Positions 32,741-43,681 are shown, counted from the stretch's first letter. The stretch is DNA of 64,000 bases from Geotalea toluenoxydans JCM 15764 (GCF_001311985.1 NZ_BBCJ01000006.1:1-64000), one strand, 5' to 3'. Numbers and translations: made by a program. Notes: generated by a model from the sequence alone, not told the origin.

Positions 32741-34978
32741 TTATGCCGTTTCCTCAAGTTCAGTAACTTCTTCCTCGTCCACCTTGAACATGTCCATTTC
32801 CTTGCGCAGGACTTCGATCTGGCGGAAAAGGCCGGAAACCGCTTCTTTCATGGCACCGGTGGCCTCCAGGTTGATATGGGTCGACTGCTGAATGTCCTCG
32901 ACGGCAACAACAATCTGCTCACTGCCCCGGTTCTGTTCATCACAGGCTCGCTTTATCTGCTGAATCATGTCGGTTATATTTTCAGTTGACTTGGCAATGA
33001 AAGTGCCAACCTTGCTCTGCTCCCGGTAGAAGACCTGACCTGTCCGGTGAGTGCCTTCATTTTTTCCACGGCAGCCATAATCAATTCGCTTCCCTGCCCC
33101 TGCTCGCGCGTGGCCTTGGCAATCTGCTCCACCATCTCGGCCACCTGCTCCATGGCTTCGCGGATCATCTGGCTGCCCTTTGCCTGCTCGACAGTGGCGC
33201 GGGCTATCTCATCCACCTGCTCCGTCGCCTTCTGAACGCCGGTTACGATCTTGTTTAACGCTTCACCGGATTTCTGGGACAGGAGTTCGCCGTCAGCAAT
33301 GCTTTTTTCGGCCTGCGCCATTGCTTGCACCGCCCGGCGAGTCTCATCCTGCACTGCTTGATGACCAGGGCGATTTCACGGGTGGAACTGCTGGTACGTT
33401 CGGCCAGTTCCTTTATCTCATCGGCCACAACGGCAAAGCCCTTGCCGTGCTCCCCAGCCTGAGCCGCAATAATGGCTGCATTGAGCGCCAGAAGATTTGT
33501 CTGCTCCGCCACCTCGTCGATAACTGAAAGAATGGCGCCAATATCGTTGGCCCGTCCGGAGAGAGTATCAATAACTTCGTAGGTAATGCGGGAAGAACGC
33601 TTGATCTCATCAATACCTTCGATGGTAGCCTCAACGGCTTCCTTGCCGGTTTCAGCATCCTTGCGGACTTCATCGGAAATAGCTGCCGTCTCCATGGCAT
33701 TTCTTTCCACCTGCTTGATGGTGCTATCCATTTCCATGACCGACGAAGCAGTTGACGTGGCCACATCAAGAAGACTCACCACCCCGTTGCCGATCTGCTT
33801 GATGGATGCGGCCATCTGGGTAATGGAGGAGCTGACATCTTCCACGGAATGGGAAAGGGTTTCGACATTCTGGGCTACCTCTTCGACACTGGCGGCCATT
33901 TCCAGAATAGAGGAAGAGCTTTCGGAGGCGGAAAGGGACAGGCTGTCCACACCCCTGGCAACCCCTTTGACCGAGGTATTTATCTGGGAAATCGCAGCCG
34001 AAGTGTTGTTGACACTGTCAGCCTGTATTCTGGCAGTATCGACAACCTTCTGGGATGATTCATTTATTGTACCTGAGATAGAGGTGAGCTCGGCAGCAGA
34101 TCTATTGACTTTACCGACCACCACGGAGAGCTTTGCAGCCATGACGTTGAAATCCGCACCAAGTTTTCCCAACTCGTCGCCGGAATCAACGGCCACCCTT
34201 GTGGTAAGATTTCCATCGGCACCCTCATCAAGGCACTTGCCATTGAATGGATGCGCGTAACGATATTTCTTGTGGTTTTGATACCCAGGAGTATACCGAG
34301 AATGACCGCTGCGATAATCACAACGATAAAGGCGATTACCGAAGTGCTTTGAATCTCATGAACCTGCTTGTCCGCCTTGGTCATCTGCGTTCCGACCTCA
34401 AGGAGCAGATCATCGGTGTCGGCCTTTGCCTTTTCAATCGCATCGGCAATATCTTCCTGGGCAAGTTTGTTGAGCCTGTTGTCAGCCAGGGCAGCCATTG
34501 CTGCCTGATCTATGACACCAGGCTTCACGCCTTTCAGCAGGCCCTCCTTGTGAGCCAGAAGTTCGTCAGCTATTTTCTCGAACTCTTCCCAGCTGGCCAA
34601 GGCGGCGTTGGTCCGCTGTTCGACAACGCTTCCTGCCTTGGCAGGCTTGATGCCGAGTTTGGCATTTCCTTTCAGTATGATTTCGCACTGGCTACGAAAC
34701 AAATCTCGCTTCATGCGATAGTCTTCGGCATATTCCTCGAATTTGTCCTTTTCTGCGCGAACCATGGCTGCCTGCATCAGGCTCACATGGCAGTATTTCT
34801 GGGTCACCCCCATTAGCAGGACAAGTTTCTGCTGGCTTGCCAGGTTCTGCATGATGTTCTGGATCTGATCCCCCACCTTTTTCATGCTCCATGAGCCAAA
34901 GGCACCGGTCAAGGCGACAATCAGGGCCATGATCAGAAAGGAGCCAACCAGGCGATAACTGAGTTTCATATTTTTCAC
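32741..34978 (-). CDS. methyl-accepting chemotaxis protein (three frame breaks)
   Basis: Chemoreceptor of about 746 residues after repair. A GTG start at 34978 with GGGGG 7 nt upstream begins [16 protein letters not shown]1 is at about 10-30, then a four-helix-bundle-like sensor with conserved [14 protein letters not shown] and a second [14 protein letters not shown] near 220-240, HAMP, then a long signalling domain with [20 protein letters not shown] and [17 protein letters not shown]. Breaks near 34243, 33359 and 33029 each need one added base. The tail [17 protein letters not shown] lacks a CheR pentapeptide. It starts a minus-strand run with trpA 12 bp downstream, so it may be cotranscribed with trpA and accD. 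Confidence 0.9.
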
Positions 34979-35063
34979 GTGCGAACCCCCGTGATTTCAA
35001 AACTATTACAAGGTACGGACTTGCTGGATATTTATGGTTCCGTATAAGTATCGGGCTGAAAGT

Positions 35064-35423
35064 TTAGTGTTCAGCTTCATTAAGCAGGTAGTTCATCAAG
35101 TCAACTGTAGCTTTGACCTCCGGCTTGCTCATGTTGGAATCGGGCTTGCGCAGCATTTTCACGCCATAGGCCTTGGTCGCGTTCCGGTCGAAGATCTGTC
35201 CGGATATGGGGGCAACTCCCGTCTGAATGGCCACGATTGTCCTTTCCAGAGTATGGCATTTCACACACTTGGTTTTCATGATCTCATAATTAGCCTTCAT
35301 TGCCGGTGGGAATTTTGCAGGATCAAGCCGCATGCTGTCCCCTCTGCCGATAACTTTGAGCCCGGCGTGGGCAGCGGTCGTAGAAAGGCAGAATAAAACC
35401 AGAAAAGAAAACACTTTATTCAT
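35064..35423 (-). CDS. small monoheme c-type cytochrome
   Basis: A 119-residue exported protein starting MNKVFSFLVLFCLSTTAAHA at 35423 with GGAGG 9 nt upstream. One heme motif, CVKCHTLER, follows an EIMKTKCVKCH context; a methionine-rich downstream part (KAYGVKMLRKPDSNMS) can supply the axial Met. It lies 33 bp after the heme-porin gene on the same strand and is likely cotranscribed. A soluble periplasmic electron shuttle to or from the heme-porin is a reasonable inference. Confidence 0.85.
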   Translation of the reverse strand: MNKVFSFLVLFCLSTTAAHAGLKVIGRGDSMRLDPAKFPPAMKANYEIMKTKCVKCHTLERTIVAIQTGVAPISGQIFDRNATKAYGVKMLRKPDSNMSKPEVKATVDLMNYLLNEAEH

Positions 35424-35456
35424 TTGATAATTCCTCCGCAATACTTTGACTTGTTA

Positions 35457-36815
35457 TCAAAAAGCGTACGTTACACCAAGAAGGGCAATTCGGAAAATTT
35501 TCTCCTGCATGTCTTCATATCGGTACTCAAGGGAGAGTTTGACGTTCTGCAGTGGTGTGTAAACTACAGCGGGCACATAGCGGCGGGTAATCTCCAACCC
35601 GTCATCCTGGTATTCATAACGGAAAAGCACCGCGGCGTCGATCGGTGATCCAAGGTAGTATTCGGCCTCGGAGCCGACGACAACGGAATCCCTCTCCACA
35701 GGGGTGCTGCTGTAATCAGGATTTTCATCCCAGCCGTGGACACCGCTCACCTTGATCCTCAGCCGTTTGTACTGGAGATCCATATCGCCACCAGCGCGGT
35801 AAAAACGGTTCTGCATGCCAAATCCGGTGTCGTCCGTGGTATTGCGCCCCGCATAACCGAAGCCGCCAAAGGTAACCGTCAGATAGTCAAAGATACTCTC
35901 GGTGTCCAGGTCCATCTCCGGCTCGTTACCATGGAAATCGGAACCGCCCAGTTTCAAAGAGACATGGCCATAGCCTTCTTTTCGGTCCTGGCCATCCCGG
36001 TCGACAATGCCGCCTGCGACAAAGAGTCTCTTCCAGAGGACGGCATTCGCCTCAAGGGCGTCCTGACTTGAGGTCTGGGTAAACCGGGTCGGAAATACGC
36101 CTGCAACACTGTAAGAAAGAGGTGCCAATGTGGATGCAGTAGTAATCTTGTTGTTCGACTTCCAAAGGTTGAGTCTAGGCTCGAAGCGGCCAAACTTGAT
36201 GTTTAAAGGAGTATCTAGAAGATTTCGCCACTGGACAAAAAGCTCGTGCAGTTTGTCCACATCGGCATCGCTCTCCGCATGGCTGGAGAGGATATATGCG
36301 GCATAAAATCCGAATTTATCCCGGAATGAGCCTCCTCCATTAAGAACAAAGGTGCGGGTGGCGAAATCGAATTTGTGATTGTCGGCAGCATCATTATTAT
36401 AGACAACGTTCTGGGTTGCCCTGAAGGAAACGGGAAGTAGCTCCGGGATACCGGCAAGCCACAGCCCCTCGTTACCTTTTACCTTCTGCTCCTCTACTTT
36501 TGTTGCTTCACCTTTACCGGAAGCTGCCTGTGACTTCAGCTTTGCCAGTAGTTCGGGGTCGCCTTCGCCAGAGACCTGAACATCGGCGACAGGCGCCGGA
36601 ACTTTAGCCTCTGCTTGCTTGGCGAGCGGGACGTAGCTGTTTTTCTGAAATGCCTCGCCGTACTCATTGAGCTCCGGATATATGGTATGACATGTGGAAC
36701 ATTCTGTTTTGTGTTGTCGGCTGAAAGCAGGTATTGCATCGGCAGTATTGATGTTTACCAGCATGAACGCTGCTGCCACTAGCACAAGCAGGGCAACCTT
36801 TATTTGGCTTAGCAT
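35457..36815 (-). CDS. outer-membrane heme-binding porin-like protein
   Basis: A 452-residue exported protein. The signal peptide ends near TADAIPAF. The mature N-terminus has a single CSTCHTIYPELNEYGEAF heme motif, then a charged linker (~65-115), then a predicted beta-barrel of alternating strands ending in GVTYAF; the terminal Phe is the barrel-assembly signal. The FGRFEPRLN and SLEYRYEDM strands are typical of porins. The heme would sit at the periplasmic mouth of the pore, which suggests an outer-membrane electron-transfer or substrate channel. Paired with a monoheme cytochrome and divergent from a decaheme lipoprotein. Confidence 0.85.
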   Translation of the reverse strand: MLSQIKVALLVLVAAAFMLVNINTADAIPAFSRQHKTECSTCHTIYPELNEYGEAFQKNSYVPLAKQAEAKVPAPVADVQVSGEGDPELLAKLKSQAASGKGEATKVEEQKVKGNEGLWLAGIPELLPVSFRATQNVVYNNDAADNHKFDFATRTFVLNGGGSFRDKFGFYAAYILSSHAESDADVDKLHELFVQWRNLLDTPLNIKFGRFEPRLNLWKSNNKITTASTLAPLSYSVAGVFPTRFTQTSSQDALEANAVLWKRLFVAGGIVDRDGQDRKEGYGHVSLKLGGSDFHGNEPEMDLDTESIFDYLTVTFGGFGYAGRNTTDDTGFGMQNRFYRAGGDMDLQYKRLRIKVSGVHGWDENPDYSSTPVERDSVVVGSEAEYYLGSPIDAAVLFRYEYQDDGLEITRRYVPAVVYTPLQNVKLSLEYRYEDMQEKIFRIALLGVTYAF

Positions 36816-36901
36816 GAAAACCCCCTTACAGAATTAAAAACAATACATTAACCACAGAAAGCTTTTAAAAATGCGCCATTTAACATAAATTGAGCTAATC
36901 A

Positions 36902-36930
36902 CTATTACAATATTGCCTGACTTAAGTCAA
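36902..36930 (-). promoter_or_regulatory. promoter candidate with overlapping palindrome for the heme-porin unit
   Basis: On the minus strand TTGACT (36925-36930) and TAATAG (36902-36907) are separated by 17 bp, 87 bp upstream of the heme-porin start. The perfect 12-bp palindrome TGACTTAAGTCA (36918-36929) overlaps the -35 element, a position suited to repression or activation. The -10 match is weak. The 234-bp gap (36816-37049) must also hold the promoter of the decaheme gene. Confidence 0.4.
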
Positions 36931-37049
36931 CCGCCGACCTCATGCTGTAAGAAATTTATTTACTAAAACAGTAATTTAACTTATACATTTCACCTGAAAC
37001 AGTTGACGGCAATTACAAGTGTTGTTTTTTGATTAAAGGAGGTAAATGA

Positions 37050-38860
37050 ATGAGAATTTCCTATCTGTTACCGCTGCTTTTATTCTCACTGCTGGTCTCA
37101 ATGACAGGCTGTGGCAGTGACAACACCGCCAACCAGGCGGTATCAGCTTTTGCCGCCTCTGAGAAATGCATCACCTGCCATAATACCTCCGATTCCATTT
37201 CATCGGTGACCGGCGCCAAAATCAATGATGAATGGGCCCGTTCGGCACACAATACCATGCACGGAGCAAGTTGTATCGACTGCCACGGCAGCGGCAACGG
37301 ACACCCAAACAACTGTGGCGGTTGCATGGCGGGTCGACTGCCTCGGGCCTGGAGTTCCATAACCCGGAGCAGGCAAGCACGTGCTACAAGTGCCACGGTC
37401 TATCCCACACGAATGATGCCATGTTGCTTAACGCTCCGCAGCACTTCGGCAATATGACGGCAAGTCTTACGAATGTGCGTGGCCGTGCCTCTTACGTCAG
37501 TTCCAATTTCATCGGCAACTGCCGGAAATGTCATAACCCCCATGATACCTCAACAGCACTGGAAATCGGGCGACAATGGGCGGAGAGCGGCCACGGCGAT
37601 ACTGCGGGTTCACCGCGGGCATCAAGGGATTTCAAAACCTATGGAACTTACCAGCCAGTGAATACTACTTTCGAAAGTAACTGCGTCCGCTGCCACACCA
37701 CAACCGGCTATGTAAATTTCGTCTCTTCTGGATTTACGGTTCAGCGTCCTTTTGCCGGCCCGGGCTTCCAGATTGCACAGTATCCTGCACTTTCCACAGA
37801 TACAACCAAAGAAGTCACCGCCTGCAACGCCTGTCATGACGACGGCAATGGCAATGCCTACAGCTTTAAGCTGCGGACGGTTCCTCAGGTGTATATCTAT
37901 TATAACTATTCGGGAAGCAGCACCGCTACAAATCCCGGCGCCAGGGCCGTTTCGCTCCAGACCAGTATTCCTGTCAAATTTAACAACAACCTCGTCTACT
38001 ATCCGGATTCAGGCCCGTCCAACATGTGCATCAGCTGTCACGCCGGAAGGGGTTATGGCAACATGATCACGATTGCAGCGGGTGCTCCGTATTTCCTCAA
38101 CTTCAGCACCAGTACGAGCATCGGCAGCGCACATGCCTTTCCGGGAGCAGCTACTCTGTTTCAGAAAATCGGCTATGAGTATGCGGGGCGCGATTATTCT
38201 TCTGCTGCTTTTCTCCATAGCAAGATTGGGGTATCGAATACTAATGCCACCGGCAACCTTGGTCCCTGCATTTCCTGCCACATGAACAGTACTGAATCCC
38301 ATTCTTTCAGGCCGGTTGCATTCTCCACAGAGCCCACAGAAACAAACCCGACCGTCGGAGTTATCGGCAGTCTCGTAAGCCGGACTTGTAGTAAATGCCA
38401 TACCGGCGCCAATTCCTGGACTGCGACAAAACTTCAGGGCAAGCGTTCCGGTTTCCAGACGGCAATTACTGCACTTTACGGCTTGTTCTACAAGCAGGGA
38501 GTTGTGGTTTCCAGAACTACAACAAGCTGGGGAATACCGACGAATTACAACTGGAACAGACTCTACGGCAGTGCCAGCGGACCTAACACCATGGGTGCTT
38601 ACACCAACTATAACGTGCTTAAAAGCGATTGGGGCGCCTATGCTCACAATGATCGATATGTGAGACGACTCATTTATGACTCCATCGACTGGCTCAACGA
38701 CGGCGTGCTCAACAATGATGTGGAAGCGGCCATCAACAGCCTGGCTACCGCCAAAAACCCCTGGAACAGCAGCGTTAACTACTCAGGTTCAGAACTGCTG
38801 ACAATGCAGCAGAATGCAATCCGATACCTGATTGGCGGACCGGGTGGACCACGTCCATAA
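37050..38860 (+). CDS. decaheme c-type cytochrome lipoprotein (frame broken near 37325)
   Basis: A 603-residue surface-type cytochrome. The start at 37050 has AAAGGAGG 7 nt upstream. The signal ends in a lipobox, LLVSMTGCGSDN, so the mature protein is lipid-anchored. Heme motifs in order: CITCH, CIDCH, CGGCH, CYKCH, CRKCH, CVRCH, CNACH, CISCH, CISCH, CSKCH. The third one is split at 37325, where TGC-ATG must be TGC-CAT; adding one C joins the two frames. The C-terminal ~190 residues have no hemes. It is probably on the cell surface and faces the divergent heme-porin unit, suggesting joint action in extracellular electron transfer. Confidence 0.9.
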
Positions 38861-38878
38861 AGAATCCGCTGCTTGACG

Positions 38879-38913
38879 AAAAAGCCCATCCGCAGTCAAG
38901 GATGGGCTTTTTT
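38879..38913. terminator. bidirectional terminator after the decaheme gene
   Basis: AAAAAGCCCATCC at 38879-38891 pairs with GGATGGGCTTTTT at about 38900-38912, followed by T on the plus strand. It ends the decaheme gene and lies 29 bp from the stop of the convergent ABC-F gene. Confidence 0.87.
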
Positions 38914-38941
38914 ACCAGAGCAGTTTCAGTTTTTCCATTAA

Positions 38942-40844
38942 TCACGTCTCCTTCTTCATCTCCAACTCTTCCCACCGTGCATACTTGCCAGCCAATTCCT
39001 GCTCAAGCTTCGAATACTCAGCTGAAAGTCCGGCAATTCCCTCTGCCGACTTTGCGTATTCCAGAGGATCGGCCAGTTTTGCTTCAAGAGATGCCTTCTG
39101 CTGCTCAAGTTCTTCAATCAGCGGCTCCAGTTTTTCCAGTTCGAGACGCTCCCCATAGGTCAAGCCTTTTCGAACTTTAGGCTCAGAAGAATTGGCCTTG
39201 GCAGGTTTGCGCTCTTCCCTATGTGCTGCGTTCTTCTCCTCAAGCCGTGACTGCTCCTTAAGTTCCCGATAATGGCTGTAGTTCCCCTCGTAAAAGACGG
39301 CCCTGCCGTTTCCCTCAAAGGCAAGGATGCCGGTGGCCACCTTGTCCAAAAAGAAACGATCGTGGGTAACCATCAGGACACAGCCAGGGAAACTGGACAG
39401 CGACTCGTCAAGCAGCTGCAAGGTGGGGATGTCCAGATCATTGGTCGGCTCATCGAGAATGAGCAGGTTGGCATCCTGAAGCATCAGCCTTGCCATTATG
39501 AGGCGGCTTTTCTCTCCCCCGGAAAGGGTGCCGATTTTACGTCTTCGATCGGAGGCAGAAAAGAGAAAGTCCTCCAGGTAGCCGATTTTATGGCGCTTGT
39601 CCGGTCCAACCTGCACATAATCTCCTTCCCCGAGGAAATCATAAATCGTCTGCTCAGGGTCAAGTATGTCGCGGGTCTGATCAAAATAAGCTACGCGAGT
39701 CTTTTTGCCGACGGTGACGGAGCCTCTGTCGGGTGACTCCTCCCCCATGATCATCTTCAACAGGGTGCTCTTGCCGCAACCATTGGGACCGATGATACCG
39801 ATGCGATCCCCCCGTTTCATCAGGAACGTCAAGTCTGACAGAAGTGTTCGCGGACCGAATGATTTGGTGAGCGCGTGAAATTCCAGGACTGTTCCGCCAA
39901 GGGTTTCCTCGGTGGTGAAGGCAATCCTGCTGTCCTTTGCCTGCTGAACGACGTTCTTTTCCTGCAGGGCGTGATAGCGGTCGATGCGGGCCTTCTGTTT
40001 GGTGGATCGGGCCTTGGCTCCGCGCCTGATCCAGGCGGTTTCCACGCGCAGCAGGTTCAAAAGACGCGAACGTGACTGTTCTTCCTGAAGAAGCTGCTCC
40101 TCTTTCTGTTCCAGATAATTGGTATAGCCGCCGCTGAATGAGGAAATCACGCCTTCATCCAGCTCCAGCATCCGGGTTGCCACCTGATCGAGAAAATACC
40201 TGTCGTGGGTAATGAGCAGTACCGCCCCAGGATAACTCTTGAGATATTCCTGCAGCCATTGAGTGGTATCCGCATCCAAATGGTTGGTGGGTTCGTCCAG
40301 CATGAGCAGGTCGGGCGCCTCGAGAAGCAACTTGGCCAAAGCCACCCGTCGTTTGGTGCCGCCGGAAAGTTCAGCGATCCGCTGGTCCGGTTCGGGAAGC
40401 TGGAGATGGGTCATTATTTCCGCAACCCGGTAGTCGGTGTTCCACCCCCCGTGATGCTCTATCCAGCCGGAAAGCTCCCCCTGCCTGTTCAAAAGGCGGT
40501 CCATATCCGGAGAGCCGCTCGCCATTCGAGCAGACAGCTCATTGAACTCTGCCATGGCCTGACGTATTTCTTTCAGTCCACGCTCGATCTCCTCGGCCAC
40601 GGTCAAATCCAGGTCCAGTGCCGGTTCTTGGGACAGATAACCGGTTGTTGCGCCGCGTTTAGTGGCTATAACTCCGCCTTCACTATCCTCCAGCCCCCCG
40701 AGGATCATGAGCAGTTGATTTACCGGCGCCGTTTCTGCCGATGAGACCGATCTTTTCATCTTCACCAATGGCAAAAGTGATATGGTCAATGACCTTCCTG
40801 GCACCGAAACTCTTTTCCAGACCAACGACATCTATAACATTCAT
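38942..40844 (-). CDS. ABC-F family ATPase (ribosome-associated, Uup/EttA-like; frame broken near 40716)
   Basis: Two ABC domains without membrane segments, joined by a charged linker. The true start is ATG at 40844: MNVIDVVGLEKSFGARKVID then GLIGRNGAGKST. At about 40716 two bases are missing (expected KSTLLMILGG), after which the frame is open to 38942. Signature motifs are LSGGTKRRVALAKLLL and LSGGEKSRLIMARLML, with DEPTNHLDADT and DEPTNDLDIPT. The C-terminal coiled coil is Glu/Lys-rich as in Uup-type proteins. Repaired length 634 residues. Works on the ribosome or on DNA transactions in relatives; the exact role is not shown here. Confidence 0.92.
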
Positions 40845-40858
40845 TTAATTTTCTCTTT

Positions 40859-40895
40859 CAAAAAAAACTGGGCGAATCCTTTCGGACCCGCCCAG
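40859..40895 (-). terminator. terminator for the lytic transglycosylase gene
   Basis: On the minus strand the arms CTGGGCG and CGCCCAG (40868-40874 and 40889-40895) enclose a short internal GGA/TCC pair, and eight T residues follow at 40860-40867. It lies 45 bp after the stop of the minus-strand gene at 40940 and just before the ABC-F start. Confidence 0.8.
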
Positions 40896-40939
40896 CATAG
40901 CACATTCAGTTTGTCAGCAACACCGGATTCGTATTCCGG

Positions 40940-41586
40940 TTATGAAGGCTGTTCTGCCTTATATTGCTTTACCACTGCCTCTTTGAGCCCTAATTTACCC
41001 AGCTCATCGAGAATTTCCCTGCGGAACTGGCGGCGTTTGGTCTCATAGGCATTGGCAGCCGGCCCCACTCCGCAGTATAGTTTTTTTGCCCTGACCAGGT
41101 CTCCCTTGGCCATGTCCATCTTGCTCAGCAGTTCTCGAACTGCGGCAGCGGCACATTTTTCATCGTCAGCCATGTCTTCAGGCTCATAGCCATGGCTCCT
41201 TGCCCTGTACGGCATCAGCTGCCATACGCCAAGGGCACCTTTATGGGACACGGCCCTTGCCGAAAGCCTATGGTTGCCTGTCTCTGCCAAGGCAATTTCT
41301 GCCAAATCCATCGGCATGAATGAGGTCCCAAGTGTTTTCAAGTAGCAAAGTGCGGCCAGCCAGCGTGCCCGCTCCGGATTGGTCCGGCGGGCAAAGGCCG
41401 CGGCTATGGCGGGGACCTGGCGCCTTCTTTCCTCCAGGTTTATCCCTTTTTCCATCACCTTGCGAATCTCGCGATCGACTCCGTGTCTCCGCCAACAACA
41501 GGCGCTTGAGCCTGGTTTACATGAGACTTGTCGCACGATACCCCCATGAGAAGCATTGCTGCCAAAATCAAAATTGTTTTTTTCAT
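40940..41586 (-). CDS. lytic transglycosylase lipoprotein (frame broken near 41475)
   Basis: Cleaves peptidoglycan glycan strands. The preferred start is ATG at 41586, MKKTILILAAMLLMGVSCDK, with the lipobox MGVSC; the ribosome site is weak. The frame slips at about 41475, and the remainder continues DREIRKVMEKGINLEERRR. The SLT fold is shown by MDLAEIALAETGNHRLSAR (catalytic Glu in AETG), VSHKGALGVWQLMPYRARSHG and YCGVGPAANAYETKRR. Repaired length 215 residues. A longer in-frame reading from 41665 lacks a signal peptide and is less likely. Confidence 0.87.
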
Positions 41587-41774
41587 AATAAAGAGTGTCG
41601 GTTTTATCAGGCTTTGCCGGCTGGTCCATGCGACCCTCAGAATTCCCAGTATCGTTTCCGGCCAAAATCTCCTTTCTTTGGATTTAAGGATTAATCCATC
41701 CTCATTATGAGTGCATTATAATAGATTCCCGTTTATTTGCAAGCCGCAATTTTTTCCTGCCCCATTTAAACGCC

Positions 41775-41800
41775 AAAAGGACCCACTCACCGGGTCCTTT
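41775..41800 (-). terminator. hairpin after trpB
   Basis: AAAAGGACCC (41775-41784) and GGGTCCTTT (41792-41800) form a stem with a 7-nt loop, about 135 bp after the trpB stop on the minus strand. On the minus strand it is followed by TTTTGG, a modest T run. Confidence 0.5.
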
Positions 41801-41934
41801 CTCTCTCACCTGTCATTATGGCAGGGTGCCCTCTTATACAATAAAAATTTCCGCATGTCAAACCAAAATCTGAACTTCACTTGTATTTTCAAATAGTTAC
41901 AACAACATAACACTATTTTACAACTCAACTCCCA

Positions 41935-43107
41935 TCACACCAGCAACGGTATGGATGTCCTTATCCCCCTGCCGGAGAGACAGACCACTATAGTCTTATC
42001 CACGGGAAGGGTCGGTGCCAGTCTAATGACATGGGCAATGGCGTGGGATGACTCCAGTGCAGGCAAGATTCCCTCTTCCCTGGTCAGGAGCTTGAATCCT
42101 TCCAGCGCCTCATCATCGGTTACCGACACGTATTCCGCACGCCCGGAATCCTTCAGCCAGGCATGCTCGGGACCGACTCCGGGATAATCAAGACCTGCGG
42201 AAATGGAATGGGCATGGGCTATCTGGCCGAACTCATCCTGGAGCAGGTAGGTTTTGTTACCATGGAGAACGCCGACGGTCCCGGCACACAACGGTGCCGC
42301 GTGCTTGCCGGTGGCTATTCCATAGCCGGCTGCCTCAACACCCACCATTTTTACATCCCTGTCGTTCATAAATGGATAAAACAGGCCGAGGGCGTTGCTT
42401 CCCCCGCCAACCGCCGCCACAAGGTAGTCGGGCAGCTTTCCTTCAACCTTCAGATGCTGTTTCCTCGCCTCACGGCCGATGACGGACTGGAAGTCACGGA
42501 CCATCAGCGGATAAGGATGGGGGCCGGCAACGGTGCCGATCACATAAAAGGTGGTCTGGATATGGGTCACCCAGTTCCGCATAGCCTCGTTCATGGCATC
42601 CTTCAGAGTGGCAGTGCCTGCAGTAACCGGCGTAACCTTGGCGCCGAGGAGCTTCATGCGGAAAACATTCAGAGATTGCCGCTGAATATCCTCTTCTCCC
42701 ATGAATACTTCACATTCCATATCAAAAAGAGCGGCAATGGTTGCCGTGGCGACACCATGCTGCCCGGCGCCGGTTTCGGCAATAACCCTTTTTTTCCCCA
42801 TGCGTCGTGCCAGAAGCCCTTGGCCAATTGTATTGTTGACCTTGTGGGCTCCGGTATGGTTAAGATCTTCGCGCTTCAGGTAGATTTTAGCGCCACCCAG
42901 TTTCTTGCTCAATTTTTCTGCATAGTAGAGTGGATTCGGTCGCCCCACATACTGGTGCAGGTAATAGGCGAATTCATCCTTGAACTTTTTGTCCTTTTTA
43001 TAATATTTATATGCCTGCTCCAACTCGAGCAGGGCCGGCATCAGTGTTTCAGAAACATATCTGCCACCGAACTGACCAAAATGTCCTTTGCTGTCAGGGA
43101 CTCTCAC
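41935..43107 (-). CDS. trpB: tryptophan synthase beta chain
   Basis: PLP enzyme that makes tryptophan from serine and indole. The 390-residue frame is intact: [16 protein letters not shown] at the N-terminus, PLP Lys89 in [24 protein letters not shown], the phosphate-binding GGGSNALG and the C-terminal SGRGIRT. It is separated from trpA by about 9 kb of chemoreceptor, cytochrome and other genes, unusual for an enzyme whose two subunits are normally adjacent. The divergent trmL starts 80 bp upstream. Confidence 0.96.
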   Translation of the reverse strand: MRVPDSKGHFGQFGGRYVSETLMPALLELEQAYKYYKKDKKFKDEFAYYLHQYVGRPNPLYYAEKLSKKLGGAKIYLKREDLNHTGAHKVNNTIGQGLLARRMGKKRVIAETGAGQHGVATATIAALFDMECEVFMGEEDIQRQSLNVFRMKLLGAKVTPVTAGTATLKDAMNEAMRNWVTHIQTTFYVIGTVAGPHPYPLMVRDFQSVIGREARKQHLKVEGKLPDYLVAAVGGGSNALGLFYPFMNDRDVKMVGVEAAGYGIATGKHAAPLCAGTVGVLHGNKTYLLQDEFGQIAHAHSISAGLDYPGVGPEHAWLKDSGRAEYVSVTDDEALEGFKLLTREEGILPALESSHAIAHVIRLAPTLPVDKTIVVCLSGRGIRTSIPLLV

Positions 43108-43187
43108 ACGGACCTCCAGAACTGAAATGAGGCTGCATCATATCCCCAGAAATGAAAATTTGCAAGACCGGCAACGGGAGTATGGAA

Positions 43188-43664
43188 ATGGTTAAAAATG
43201 AATCTTTCAATATCGTGCTGGTGGAACCGGAAATTCCCCCCAATACTGGCAACATCGCCCGCCTCTGCGGGGCGACAGGTACAATACTGCATCTGGTGGG
43301 CAAACTCGGTTTTTCCACCGATGATAAGACCTTGAAAAGGGCAGGTCTGGATTACTGGAGCGAGGTGGAAATACATTACTGGCCGGACCTGGATGCACTG
43401 AAAGCTGCTTACCCCAATGGACGGTTCATCTACACCAGTAAAAAGGTGGCAAAGACATACGTGGAACTGGAATTCAGGTGCGGCGATTTCATCGTCTTCG
43501 GCAAGGAAACAAAGGGCCTGCCCGAAGACCTTATCGAGGCAAACCCGGCAACGTCCGTACGTATCCCCATTTTCGGCAAGGTGCGCAGTCTCAATCTGTC
43601 AACTTCTGCGGGCATCGTACTTTACGAAGCCTTGCGTCAGACCGGCAGCCTGGAAGGCAAATAA
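43188..43664 (+). CDS. trmL: tRNA (cytidine/uridine-2'-O-)-methyltransferase TrmL
   Basis: SPOUT enzyme that methylates the ribose of nucleotide 34 in leucine tRNAs. NIVLVEPEIPPNTGNIARLC is the family opening; FGKETKGLPEDLI and VRIPIFGKVRSLNLSTSAGI form the knotted SAM site. The start at 43188 (MVKNESFN) has GGGAG 7 nt upstream; earlier in-frame ATGs at 43152 and 43182 lack a placed site. The product is 158 residues, full length. Confidence 0.93.
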   Translation: MVKNESFNIVLVEPEIPPNTGNIARLCGATGTILHLVGKLGFSTDDKTLKRAGLDYWSEVEIHYWPDLDALKAAYPNGRFIYTSKKVAKTYVELEFRCGDFIVFGKETKGLPEDLIEANPATSVRIPIFGKVRSLNLSTSAGIVLYEALRQTGSLEGK

Positions 43665-43681
43665 AAATTGGGGGACAGTGT

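Noticed and set aside
36816-37049. GEMM-type c-di-GMP riboswitch before the decaheme gene
   Set aside because: Such switches are frequent near Geobacter cytochromes, but no matching conserved core was seen in this gap or before the hexaheme gene.
42163-43125. A 320-codon plus-strand frame opposite trpB
   Set aside because: trpB is intact and conserved on the minus strand; the plus-strand translation matches nothing and lacks start signals.
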